DNA of 64,000 nucleotides, taken from the NCBI GenBank assembly GCA_006535965.1, contig QEAR01000041.1, positions 1 through 64,000 of the forward strand, written 5' to 3'. Position numbers and translations under genes: made by a program. This stretch comes from Spizellomyces sp. 'palustris' (Eukaryota; Chytridiomycota; Chytridiomycetes; Spizellomycetales; Spizellomycetaceae). Under the pieces are notes generated by a model that was given only the letters and a program-made list of their open reading frames with translations, searched no databases and was not told where the DNA came from. Below, piece by piece: positions 1-10,100 of the stretch. Positions within the stretch are counted from its first letter, which is position 1, and every line of letters begins with the position of its first letter.

Positions 1-493
1 TCAGCTTTTCCGAACCGGTTGTTGCCGGTTCATTCCCTGGTGTAGCTAGTGCCATTTTCTGTCACCTCTACACTAATCACAAATGTATTATTTAATCGCT
101 TCAAAACCTGCCCGGAACGAAACGAAATCGCTCAGATTGCTAGGAAGAAGTAAGACCGATGGAGGCCACCTGAGAATTTCCAAACAACAACCATAATAGC
201 GGCTTTGTCGGCAAGGTGCTTGATTTTGCCAGGAGGTCCCGATACGTGAATTTGCCTGGTGGACATGGTCCTAGTCCCCCAAAGAGATTTGTTGAGTGAA
301 TGGTTGCACATGTGTCAGGATGGCCGTGAGGGGAGAGAGCGGGCACTTCCCACCTGAAATCATGAAAATGGCAAATACGACATATTGTGACGCCCGGGTG
401 AACGACGCATGTACCAATACTTTATATTCATTTCGACATGCTTATATAGATCTATATATACATCATACACATTCTTGTTCACAGAGAGCAGTC
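1..493. other. Left-edge region, no gene recognised
   Basis: The open frames here are short and show no family signature. A perfect 7-bp inverted repeat with a 6-nt loop sits at 12-31 (gaaccgg...ccggttc). A 13-nt direct duplication (taagagagagtgc) lies just outside this stretch, near 590-616, inside the last intron of the Egh16-like gene. Confidence 0.5.
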
Positions 494-1593
494 CTAAGAA
501 GTGTGCAGCAGTTTGAGGTCCTCCGTACTGACACCAGGGATAGCAGTCGCAGCTGTAGCAGCATCCTATGTACCGCAATTATTGTTAGTTAAGAGAGAGT
601 GCTAAGAGAGAGTGCGTAATCACATTACAATACTAACCTGGCTTGTAGCCTTGGCTTTGCGAGCGGCACCTCCTCCAAGTCCTCCCAAGATGTCACCAAG
701 TCCACCAGCTTTTGCACCGCCAGCTCCGCCGAGAACACCTCCCAAGATATCACCAAGTCCACCAGCTTTTCCACCGCCAGCTCCGCCGAGACCTCCCAAG
801 ATATCACCAAGACCACCGGCTCCCTTACCAGCTTTTGCACCATCAAGAATACCTCCCAAAGCACCAGCAGCACCACCGGCCCCTTTGGCAGCCTTTTTTC
901 CGCCTGCAGGCTTGTCAACGAACGCACCGATACCACCAGCAGCCGCACCTCTTAGTCCCTGTCCAACGGGCTTTCCTCCCTGATTTTCGAATGTCATGAT
1001 CATATTATTGGCTGCCCCTTGCTTGATCTCAACAGGAGCGCAAGAGCCAAAGGTGATTGGGTTGCGAACCATCATAACGCAGGAACCCGCGGGGCATTCC
1101 ATATTAGGGACCTGGATTTTAACTTGAGCGTCAGATCCGCCTCTAAGGTTAGCCAGATTAACCCCTCCTCTGCCAGGGGCATTCTGGAGGACCTGGGCTT
1201 GGGTCCATGTCTGGCCAGCTGGAAGATATGAACTGTAAGAAAAACATCGCATGATTTTACGGTATGTAATTGAAGCTACTCACCATCAGCAGAAAAGGAA
1301 ACTGACACAGGACCGGCACCGTCCTGATTCACGATAAAATAGCCCAGATCGACCTCACTTCCTGGGGCAAACGTGGCGCGCGGCTGCGCTATGGCGTCTT
1401 GTAACTTTGGCCCGCCTTTTCCGAGCACTCTTCCACATGGATTATTTGCAGACACTCCGAGAGCCACGTCCGCCTGAGATCCAAGATCTACAGCGGGATC
1501 AACATTCAAACCGAGCGGCGCGGTCAACTTTGAATGGGCAGAAACAGCTGTCACCAGAGTGGCGATTTGAGCAAAGATGAGTGATGTCTTCAT
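494..1593 (-). CDS. Secreted Egh16-like (DUF3129) protein with Gly-rich repeat tail
   Basis: Three exons are read on the minus strand: about 1593-1284, 1232-638 and 565-494. The protein opens with a clear signal peptide (first 19 residues, ending VSA), so the mature chain would begin with HSK. The core carries the Egh16-like pattern: an NNPCGR cysteine, the block NQDGAGPVSV, a cysteine pair in ECPAGSC, then RNPITFGSCAP. This family is secreted by fungi, often plant or insect pathogens, and its biochemical role is unsettled. The second half is an Ala/Gly/Lys-rich tail with three copies of GGLGDILGG. A short third exon adds an acidic end (STEDLKLLHTS) after a CAG|GTTAGT donor. The junction of exons 1 and 2 is uncertain by a few bases, because the best donor (GTGAGT) gives a phase that does not fit; a GTAGC donor four bases downstream does. 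A TATAAAAGGG box lies about 75 bp upstream of the ATG. Confidence 0.75.
681..845 (-). repeat. In-frame minisatellite, three units of 57/54/54 bp
   Basis: On the plus strand, units beginning cctcccaagat start at 681, 738 and 792. They encode the repeated Lys-Ala-Gly-Gly-Leu-Gly-Asp-Ile-Leu-Gly-Gly tail of the Egh16-like protein. Unit lengths are multiples of three, so copy number can change without breaking the frame. Confidence 0.85.
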
Positions 1594-2025
1594 AGGGACT
1601 GTTTATGCAGCTAAAGAGTAAAGAGTAAAAGATTGTATTCAAAATGCAGGGGAGAAGCTCTGAGGTTCCCTTTTATAAACGATCCGTCGTCCTTGTCTTG
1701 GCATAATCATCTTTGAGCAAAACCCTTGTTTCAATATCAAAAGTGGCTGCAACTGAAGTACTCGCCACCAGGAAAGCTGCTACCGATGATAGCCACCTGG
1801 CATGTCTTTTTTCTTTCGCCGCTTTCTGATAGATGAACGGAGGCAAAAAAAAACCTCAACGACCAAAGTTGAAGGAAATCCACCCCCCACCAAGTGCGTT
1901 GCTTAATATTTAACTCGTAGGCTAATTTTAAATTTTTACTTATAAGTGCAGGTCACGTGGATATCTTTGCTCCAAAGCGTATAGTTACAACTTATGGGTT
2001 ACAAGGCTTTGTCAGCATTATTATT
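1594..2025. other. Intergenic, promoter side of the Egh16-like gene
   Basis: It holds the TATA box at 1668-1677 and an A-rich run (ggcaaaaaaaaacc near 1850). No coding potential was seen beyond the flanking genes. Confidence 0.6.
1668..1677 (-). promoter_or_regulatory. TATA box of the Egh16-like gene
   Basis: TATAAAAGGG is read on the minus strand about 75 bp upstream of the start codon at 1593. This is a usual position for a strongly regulated TATA promoter. Assignment is by sequence and distance only. Confidence 0.6.
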
Positions 2026-3420
2026 TCACACTCGCTCAGTGATGAAATGTCGCACATCAATCGACGAGTAGGATGGTGGAGGTGTTAAAGTATGGTCGAT
2101 TCCACCTCTCACTTGTCTCGGCATATAGATAGGTAAGGGAGACGATACTTGATAGACTGGTAGCCTCTCCCTCACGCGGTCGCGCACGCTCCATTCTTGC
2201 TGATCACTAGATTGAACTCGAGTATCTCGTTCACGGATAATTTCGTATCCGTTTTCTGACTTTGCGATAAAATTATGCCGTATCCACAACATCCCTCTCC
2301 ATAGACAACGCATACAGCCTTCGGCAGCTACCAGACACAGCATCATCACAGCCATCGCCAGGAGGACCCAGACTGGCCACCATTCCGCACGTATGGTTAC
2401 GGAAGGGCGAGTTCGGTATGTGATGACCACCGCATCCTTGCCATCTTTACCATGAATTGGCGGAATCGAGAAAAGCAAGTAGGCAGAGGGATACAAGTAT
2501 TTTGAAAGGGTAAATATGACTGGTTTGTTGGCATGGGTCAACAGGATTGAGCGCTGGATGGGATTTTCAGGACGCCGGTATGTTCGTGACTGCACGGTTA
2601 CGATTGCCTGTCCACCGTTTTCGTCGATTGAAGGTTGCGGGACAATTGTCTCGGTTTCTCTGTTCCCAGTACGTTGAGTTGATGAAAAGATAAAGTAATA
2701 TCTGGACACATGGGTGGTTGTGAATTCCATTGATCCCTCTAGGCCGCAGTCGCCCGTATACACCACCATGTTTTCGGGAATTCTGCCCTCCGTTCTCCAT
2801 AATTGGTAGGCATGGCTCGTACGAATGATCATAAGGAACACTTGTGCATCTACGCGAAACAACCACTCAACTCGCACATGTGAATCAGCTCGAAGAGAAA
2901 ACGCTGCAACCTTTGGGAGTATTTCCATGACATGTTCGTCTCTTTTGTACAAAGGGAGGTGGATGTCTCGCCTGAGTGGCAGAACGTCGTCCAGAGGCGG
3001 CGGATCGCCATCTTCCACTAAGATCGCTTCAGCCTCTATCTGTAAATCTCCGGTGGCATCTTTCTCCACTGACCACCGCTCCTTCACCCGGAATTCTACA
3101 GCACTGACTTCCCGAGCTTCAATCTTTATCACTCGCCGCTCCCCAAATTCCATGATAATACTCTTAGATTCCGGACCTAGGAGAGCGAGCGGCCAGAGAA
3201 ATACCAAGCAAAGCAGCAGACATGTAGCGAGAATCATGAGGAATATGATATATGCCGGTGAGGGGCCGGGTTCTTGGTCGTGGTGACCGGCCGTTGACCA
3301 TGACATGGAGCGGTTGGCATTTCTATATGACCGGTAAAACAGAGAGGTGTTGTACATGGATGGGAGCTCTAGAGTGCCGTATGAAAGAGAAGATATGGGT
3401 CGCGGATTGAAAGAATTCAT
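2026..3420 (-). CDS. Two-TM membrane protein with cytoplasmic PPxY motif
   Basis: A single uninterrupted 464-residue frame. Residues about 56-82 form one long hydrophobic segment (beginning AYIIFLMILATCLLLCLVF) and residues about 345-372 form a second (WWPVWVLLAMAVMMLCLVAA). Between them lies a roughly 260-residue folded-looking domain. A 90-residue C-terminal tail carries LPIY and PPPSYSS, the latter a PPxY motif of the kind bound by WW domains of Nedd4/Rsp5 ubiquitin ligases. The layout (TM, extracytoplasmic domain, TM, tail) recalls APD-type membrane E3 ligases, but no RING finger is present, so a role as ligase adaptor or cargo receptor is inference only. I do not recognise the central domain. 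A poor alternative would be a cell-wall sensor. Confidence 0.7.
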   Translation of the reverse strand: MNSFNPRPISSLSYGTLELPSMYNTSLFYRSYRNANRSMSWSTAGHHDQEPGPSPAYIIFLMILATCLLLCLVFLWPLALLGPESKSIIMEFGERRVIKIEAREVSAVEFRVKERWSVEKDATGDLQIEAEAILVEDGDPPPLDDVLPLRRDIHLPLYKRDEHVMEILPKVAAFSLRADSHVRVEWLFRVDAQVFLMIIRTSHAYQLWRTEGRIPENMVVYTGDCGLEGSMEFTTTHVSRYYFIFSSTQRTGNRETETIVPQPSIDENGGQAIVTVQSRTYRRPENPIQRSILLTHANKPVIFTLSKYLYPSAYLLFSIPPIHGKDGKDAVVITYRTRPSVTIRAEWWPVWVLLAMAVMMLCLVAAEGCMRCLWRGMLWIRHNFIAKSENGYEIIRERDTRVQSSDQQEWSVRDRVRERLPVYQVSSPLPIYMPRQVRGGIDHTLTPPPSYSSIDVRHFITERV

Positions 3421-4701
3421 ATCTGGAATAGCAAAGATAGACTTTCAAATGTGCATTAGTTGACGGGTTAGCATCACACCCCCTCCCCCGTTCACCCGTG
3501 CGCACACAGGCACAACGCGTGGTTACGCAACGTGAGGCTTTCAGCATGTCAAAGTACTGTACAAGTCACGGATTTTTAACTTTTCAACTTGATTGTCGTG
3601 ATGCATTCAACCGGAATTCATTTCCTATATTATGAATGTAGAAAGAAGGACTCCCATCTCAAACCGTTCTGAATCGCTAACTTTCTGGGTGAGCCTCAGC
3701 TGGACGAATGCACTCCAGCGCTCGTTCAGATATCCTGCCATAAATGATTTTACCCAACGCCACATGCAGGTCTTGCTTACTTTGATTATTCCGACCTACG
3801 CTTGTAAAATGCGCCTTCTGCATATTCCGGGCCTGGTTAGGCCACGTGCTAATGCAGCATTTCACTGAATTAAGTCATCGTCGTCCAACATATTCTATAA
3901 CTTGAAATCCTCGAAAGTAGATTACGCCCGTAAATTCAGAATGTGACATGCCATTGAATGCGACACGACAGTGCGATTCCCTTCATGTAGCTGATGGACG
4001 TATACGATTCGCTAGTACCGTAGAATAATCCCAAGTTTCCACCGATGCTGTCCATATTCGTCGTCTTCTTCTTTTCTGGAACATGGCACAGGCAGGTATC
4101 CTCAAAGCAACTCACCCACATAGTACTTCCCACGATCATGAGAATGCAAAGTATTCACTGTCTCACAGCCATAACAAATTTACATGTCAACCTATTCTTA
4201 GCAATACTGGGGTTGTCGTACTCACCTTATTGTGTTAGCCCAAGGGATGCAGCGCCTCATCTATTCACCATTTCTAAATACAGATACATATGTGATACCG
4301 GCATCGTCTCATCCACACGAGACGCTCAACGTCATCAAAGGCTGCTAGGTCCAAGTGAACCAAATCAATGTGGATGTGCGACGGCGGTTGTTCAAACATT
4401 CATCTTCTGGAAGCCTTCGAGGATTGCCCTAAATCGAGGTGGGTGGAATCAAACAACTTCAAGCTGTCTCGTGGCTTGGACCTTCTAGTTGCAGTGAGTG
4501 TGGTGCTAGCACTTAAAGGGTGGGCCCTTCTATCGAGCCTCTTCACCTGTTCATTTCGGCAGGCGTCCTCTCAACCGGATATTGCTTGATAAACCTGTTG
4601 GATACCCTCTTACTTTTTCTTCGCTACGCCGTCGTCTTCGGTTTCTTATTGTGCTTCAAGTCTTTGAAGCATCCTCATTTTAGTCGACAGCAGAAAAGAA
4701 A
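3421..4701. other. 1.3-kb gene-free stretch; likely leader/promoter of the PKA gene
   Basis: Several open frames of 60-150 codons lie here (for example 4045-4488 on the plus strand), but none has a recognisable domain, codon rhythm or a convincing splice partner. The ATG of the kinase at 4702 is preceded by C/T-rich sequence from about 4600 onward. A long regulated 5' leader, possibly with upstream ORFs and an unseen leader intron, is the simplest reading. Confidence 0.45.
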
Positions 4702-6816
4702 ATGTTGGACTTACAAACACTTGCCACCACCGAGGCAACTAGCAAAACAAGCTCCTTGTCCCGCAAGAACTCCTTGCAAGAGAAATTCGGTGCACTCCGG
4801 GGAGCATTGGGTAGGAAAAGATCACTGAACAATCTACTACCAGCACAAACCAGCTCATCACCTGGGGCACCCTTGTTTGATGAGCCCTCAAATGGAGTAT
4901 TGACGATGGACTCGGGAATTAGTATGCGCGGATCCAGGAACAGTGGCAATGGTAAATTGGGCTCGTCGACAACTGGGTCGACAACGTTACCGCCACTTGC
5001 AGGCATCAGGAAGTCGAGGAGCGATGCCAGAATGTCCGGCTCTGGTGAGCTGGATGGAAATCCTAATGCCCTACAGCAGCAGCAGACACATCAATCAATG
5101 AGCGGACAAGCCACTTTGACTAGGGCACATTCCGCTGGGAAGAATCAAATGAAAGTTCAGAAGGCCGTCTCCATTGATGTATCTGGTGGAGATATCAGCA
5201 AGCAGGTACCTGCTGCGAATTCTCCTGGAGACCGGATGTCCTTCAAGTCACTCTCCCTTGGCCGTCCTAAATCTGGACTAGCAAAGAACAAGGGGACCCA
5301 TGTGTCTATGCCTACTGGTCTTCAGCAGCCAAACGAATTACGATCTGCCAAGTCCGCGGCTCAGATCTCACAACCGATCTACGAGGATTCTGCATCACAG
5401 GAAGCCCTGGATCAAGTCTCAGAACTTAACGTGAATTCATCTTCAGCCTTCACATCCCCCGTAAGCGGTAGTGCTGATTCGATTGGCGCAGGCGTGACGG
5501 CTTCGACCACCAACGTAGGCGTAGTTACTTCTATTCAGCTCGGCACCAAACACGCCAAATCTCTTCCTAAGATCAGTACACTGTTCACCAAACTTCCCAA
5601 GAAATCCCGTGCTTCCAGTGCGACACCAGGCTGCGACGCCAACCTCACTTCCCCTGTTTCTCCTCTTGCCAGCATTGGCCAGCTCACGACTAGTCAACGC
5701 AAGGGAACCCTCTCCGCATACGAAATCTCACCTGCCACAACTGCACCGGGTCTTCACCGTGATTATCATCTCGATGACTTCCACATAGTGCGTCGAGTCG
5801 GTAAAGGCGGTTTTGCGAATGTATTCTTAGTGCGTCTCAAGCACTCTACCGGACGATATTACGCCTTGAAGGCCATCAAAAAACACGATGTCGTCAAACT
5901 AAAGCAAGAGAAGCAGATTCTGAACGAGAAGAACATTCTGAGGAGCATCAACCATCCCTTCATTGTGGAGTTGTATCATACTTTTCAGAATGTCACATAC
6001 TTATTCATGACAATGGAGTATGTGGCGGGAGGCGATTTATTCTCCTATTTGAGGAAGGTTCAGGTAAGCCTTCAATTCCACTCTCTGTCATTCCATAAAC
6101 ATTCTCATTGAGACTCGTGTTCATATCTCTAGCGTTTCGCGGAAGATGACGCCCGGTTTTACGTCTCCGAAGTTTTAATTGCGCTCGAATACCTCCACTC
6201 GTACAATATTGTATATCGAGATCTCAAACCAGAAAACATCCTCCTCGACACAACGGGTCACACCAAGCTCGCCGATTTTGGGTTTGCCAAAATCGTCAAC
6301 AAAACCACACAATCGTTCTGCGGCACACCAGACTACATTGCGGCTGAGATTGTAGCCAACAAACCTTACAATAAAGCGGTTGACTGGTGGTCTCTCGGTG
6401 TGCTAGTGTTTGAGCTAATTTCGGGAAAGACTCCTTTCGGGGACGAATCCTCAGATCGTATATATGAAAACATTCAAGTGGGCAAAATCAAATGGCAACC
6501 ACTTATCAAGGGCCCCGCTAAAGACCTAATTAAGCGCTTGTTGGACCTGGATGTCGACAGGCGACTGGGGTCTGGTGGGGATGGCGCGGAAATTCGACAA
6601 CATGCGTGGTTCAAGACCCTACAGTGGAAGAAGGCTGAAGCACGTCAGACAACGCCCCCGTTTGTTCCTGCATGTGACGCTCCTGATGTGATTGAACGAG
6701 AGCGGGCTGCCCGAGGAGCAAGGGTGGACGATTACATGGAAGTATTGAAAAGTGGATCCACCTCTAATGGGTTCTTAACAACGGATCCGTTTGTCGAACT
6801 TTTCAAGGACTTTTAG
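4702..6816 (+). CDS. cAMP-dependent protein kinase (PKA) catalytic subunit
   Basis: Two exons, 4702-6063 and 6133-6816, joined in phase 0 at CAG|GTAAGC...CTCTAG|CGT. About 350 residues of Ser/Thr/Gln-rich N-terminal extension, with basic sites RKNS and RKRS that fit PKA autophosphorylation, precede an AGC kinase domain starting at YHLDDFHIVRRVGKGGFANV. The invariant residues are visible: Gly loop GKGGFA, lysine in YALKAIKK, glutamate in LNEKNIL, catalytic YRDLKPEN, magnesium-binding DFG, and activation-loop FCGTPDY. The C-terminal AGC tail ends in DPFVELFKDF, the hydrophobic FxxF ending typical of PKA. The usual APE motif reads AAE here (GTPDYIAAEIV). In the cell it would act in cAMP signalling with a regulatory subunit not seen in this window. 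Confidence 0.93.
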
Positions 6817-7163
6817 GATGATACCAAAACTGTAGCGCATTCCCTTAACGGTGGCCGCTACTACAGACCAGCGTCGTTTAGTCTAGTATAGTCCGTAGAA
6901 TTTGCTCCGTCTCATAGTTTTTATTGTAGTATACCCCTCTAGCTAATATAAAGACGGCGGTTAATTTTTTGGACTTTCTTTACCAGTATTTCGACTAGCT
7001 GTGTGAAGGTGCTTTACGAACAGACTGGCGCGAGCAGGCTTCGCCTTTCGGGGTAAGTTCAGGGAGAAAACCTCAGCAGAATTTTACAGGTATTACAGGA
7101 TGAATATACACCCAAAGAATCTTTTAATGGACGGTAGGGAGGATATATACGTCTGCCATGCCG
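6817..7163. other. Convergent 3' region between PKA and SPAG17
   Basis: 3' flanks of two converging genes. It holds an A/T-rich stretch with aatataaag near 6950 that could serve polyadenylation. No gene seen. Confidence 0.5.
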
Positions 7164-10100
7164 TCAAATACAGCTCGCTGAACTTATTGCTTTCAAATGA
7201 ATCCTGTTGTAAGAACCAAGATTCGTCGCCCTTTTTGCCAAAGAACAAAAGTGGTAAAACTTACTTGCTGTACATGGTACATTCAAAATCCAGGATTCTG
7301 TGATAACCTGTATAACCTCGTTGAGTGTCTGCTTGCTGCCTTCAGGAGCTCTCAGGATCAGTTGCACTTCCTTCCGCATACCGGGAGCGACCTGCAGAAC
7401 GCATTTGAGCAAGAGCGTCAGGGTATTCATAATGAACCATGGAAGTTTCGCTGCTCACCGGCCCCTGCTTGTAGCTCGAAGTAATGCGGCTATCGGGTTG
7501 ATGCTTCATTTTGAATCTGGCCGAATCGTTGCCCACATTGATGATTGTCAATGTTGCTTCTGAAGATTCGCCAGCCTTCACGGTTCCAAATTTAATTTGC
7601 GAAGGCAGGACATCGAATGTCCCTAAACTAGGCAGTTCTGCAAAAGTTGAGTCAGCAAAATTCGTGTATTATCTGGTCTCTCCGATGAAGTACCTTCATT
7701 CTTGGTCAGTCGGGCTGTTGACGCTGTGTTAATTTGGCGCCGGGCATGTGCCTCAACCGCTATGTAGTGAGCATTGGGAACCATTCCTGGCTTACTGCTC
7801 CTCAGAACTGCCGGTAAAGGAACCTTGGATCTCCGGGGTCTACCGAGAACGTCGACGTTGCGGGGGTTAATAGGCAATTCGTTAGGATTTGGTTGAATCA
7901 TGGAATGAGGCGGCGTATGCTCTTTCTGGCTGCTGACGGTGGCCACATCTTGCATTGCCAGTGACGTTTCCTTCAACAGCAAAGAGGTTAGCATTGGAGT
8001 TTCGACCGATATTGTTGCTAATAGTATGTTACCTGAGAAGACCTTTCGTTGTGTGAAGGCTCCTCATCAGTTTTTCTGTTGTCAACCGGGGCTGGTTTGC
8101 TGCTGACTATGTCTGATGCATATCTATCAGCGGCGGGTGCTGTATCCACCTGTCGTTGAAATCAGTTGGAACTCGATTTTCAACATATTCCTATTAATAG
8201 CTGAAAAGTACCTTTCGGAGGACCGGATCCAACTGGGTAGACTGAAGGTCAGCAACAGCACTTTAGAATGAGCGCAACAAGGCTGATTCTCACCCTGTCC
8301 GGTGAGAGTAACCCTTCCGGACTGCTAAAGTAGCCAGGTATAACATCTCCATCGCGAAGCAACCGCTGCAGGGATCTTCTCTTCCTACTGGGCGGGCGGC
8401 CATTTTCATCCGGATACAAGGCTAAGGGCTTCGAAGTTGTTGGCGTAGAATTTTGCAACTGTTTTGAATGATCGTAAATCTACAAGGATCAAGCATCACC
8501 TCATTAAGATAACCTGGTAGCAGGGAGAAACAATTGATAGTGCGTCACCTCTCGTCCCGCTGCTCGCTTCTGAATCAGATCACTCTCCTTCAGGAAATAT
8601 TTTTGTCGTATAGCCTCTTCCGTAGCGTTACGATCTCGCCCGTATACTAGTTTGTCATCATCGATAGTTGACTGACGTGTTGTCAGCTCCTCCGCTACAT
8701 TCTCTGCATCTGCGTTAAGCTTGCCGTACATAGCGTATCCATTTGAGCTTTGTTCTATGCCCATTTTCCTGTTCTCGAGAGCTTTCATGTCGCTCATAAC
8801 GAGTTTGCGCTTATGTTGTGTTACGCGAGGATGGCATATCAGCTAGCAAATCGATGCGCTGAGTGGACAATCCATTAATTTTGTAAGAAAAGAGAGTTCC
8901 ATATACCTGTCTGTATTTCACAATCGCTCCTTGTTGACTCTTTGCTATATGAGAGTCTTCAGTATCGTCGTCCGTTACTAATATTGTGAGACATAATGAC
9001 GACGGGCTTTGCTGCAAGGGTTCATCTATAATCTTCACAGTGGGCTTGTCCTTGTACTCAATTAGATAATCGAGTGTATCCAGATCCCTAAGTAATTCCA
9101 AGCCCGATCCATCTTCCCTGAGCAGAAACAGTCTGGGTGCATTTCCCGGTCGAAAAGAAATATTGCTGAGAGATTTGCAGAGTGCGCGTTGTCCCAGGAG
9201 ACTCGCGATACTCTCCTGGGAGGGCGTTGATGCCGCATCTCCGTCGGTCTGCATGAGATTGACCTGAAAGGAGCATAGATGCGTCAGCGAATTGCGCACT
9301 GCTGGTCCACAAAAACTGATTGGCGACTTACACTAGATTGCCCACTTTTGTCTATCTCGAACCTGTTACCAGCCCAGTCATGCATGACGAGAGAACCGTC
9401 TAACCAATTAATGTAGTGACTTCCCGCCTCCTCATGGTCTTGCTGTTGATAGGAGGCAGGTTTAAATAGTGCTTTGCCGGTGCAATCAATCTCGAGGAGC
9501 AGATCTCCCTACAGATGCCAATTAGGTGGCGGAGAGCAGAATCGCAGTTGCAAATGTTTTATACCTTTAAAATGCGATAACTGGCCTCTGATTCTCCAGA
9601 ATTTAACCATCTCTCTACTACGATCTTATTTGGGAATTCCAGACGAGTCACTCCACTGCTCCGATTATACATCAGTGATGCGTATCCTCTGCATTTGACA
9701 TTGATTTCCACAGGCTTGCATGTTTCCTCCGTCTCTAGTTCGGACGTGCCTCCCGCTAGCTTTGTCGCAATGGAAGTACCATCTGCGTGCTGGCAGGTGA
9801 TTTGGCCCGTCTCATCGGTCTTAACAATGACCATGTCTTCTCTGGTCACGTTCACATGTTTGCTCGCCAGATCTTTTTCGCAGATAATTTTGATACTTTC
9901 CACCGTCGGCGATCGGTCTTTAGCTGTAGTCAACTTTGTTCCTTCCCCATTAGTACTTGTGCATTCACCGGATTGACGCTGCGTGGTGACGTTCCCGTTC
10001 GCAAATAGAACTTGCACCTCATTGTTGTGAAGATATTTAACCACAGTTCCCTAGCATTTACAGGGCAGTTAAGAGTGGCGTCATCATGCACCATTGGCGG

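Noticed and set aside
612-999. Proline-rich plus-strand open frames
   Set aside because: They are the antisense shadow of the Gly-rich repeat tail of the Egh16-like protein.
4045-4488. 147-codon plus-strand frame upstream of PKA
   Set aside because: No recognisable domain, weak composition and no splice partner; treated as leader or non-coding.
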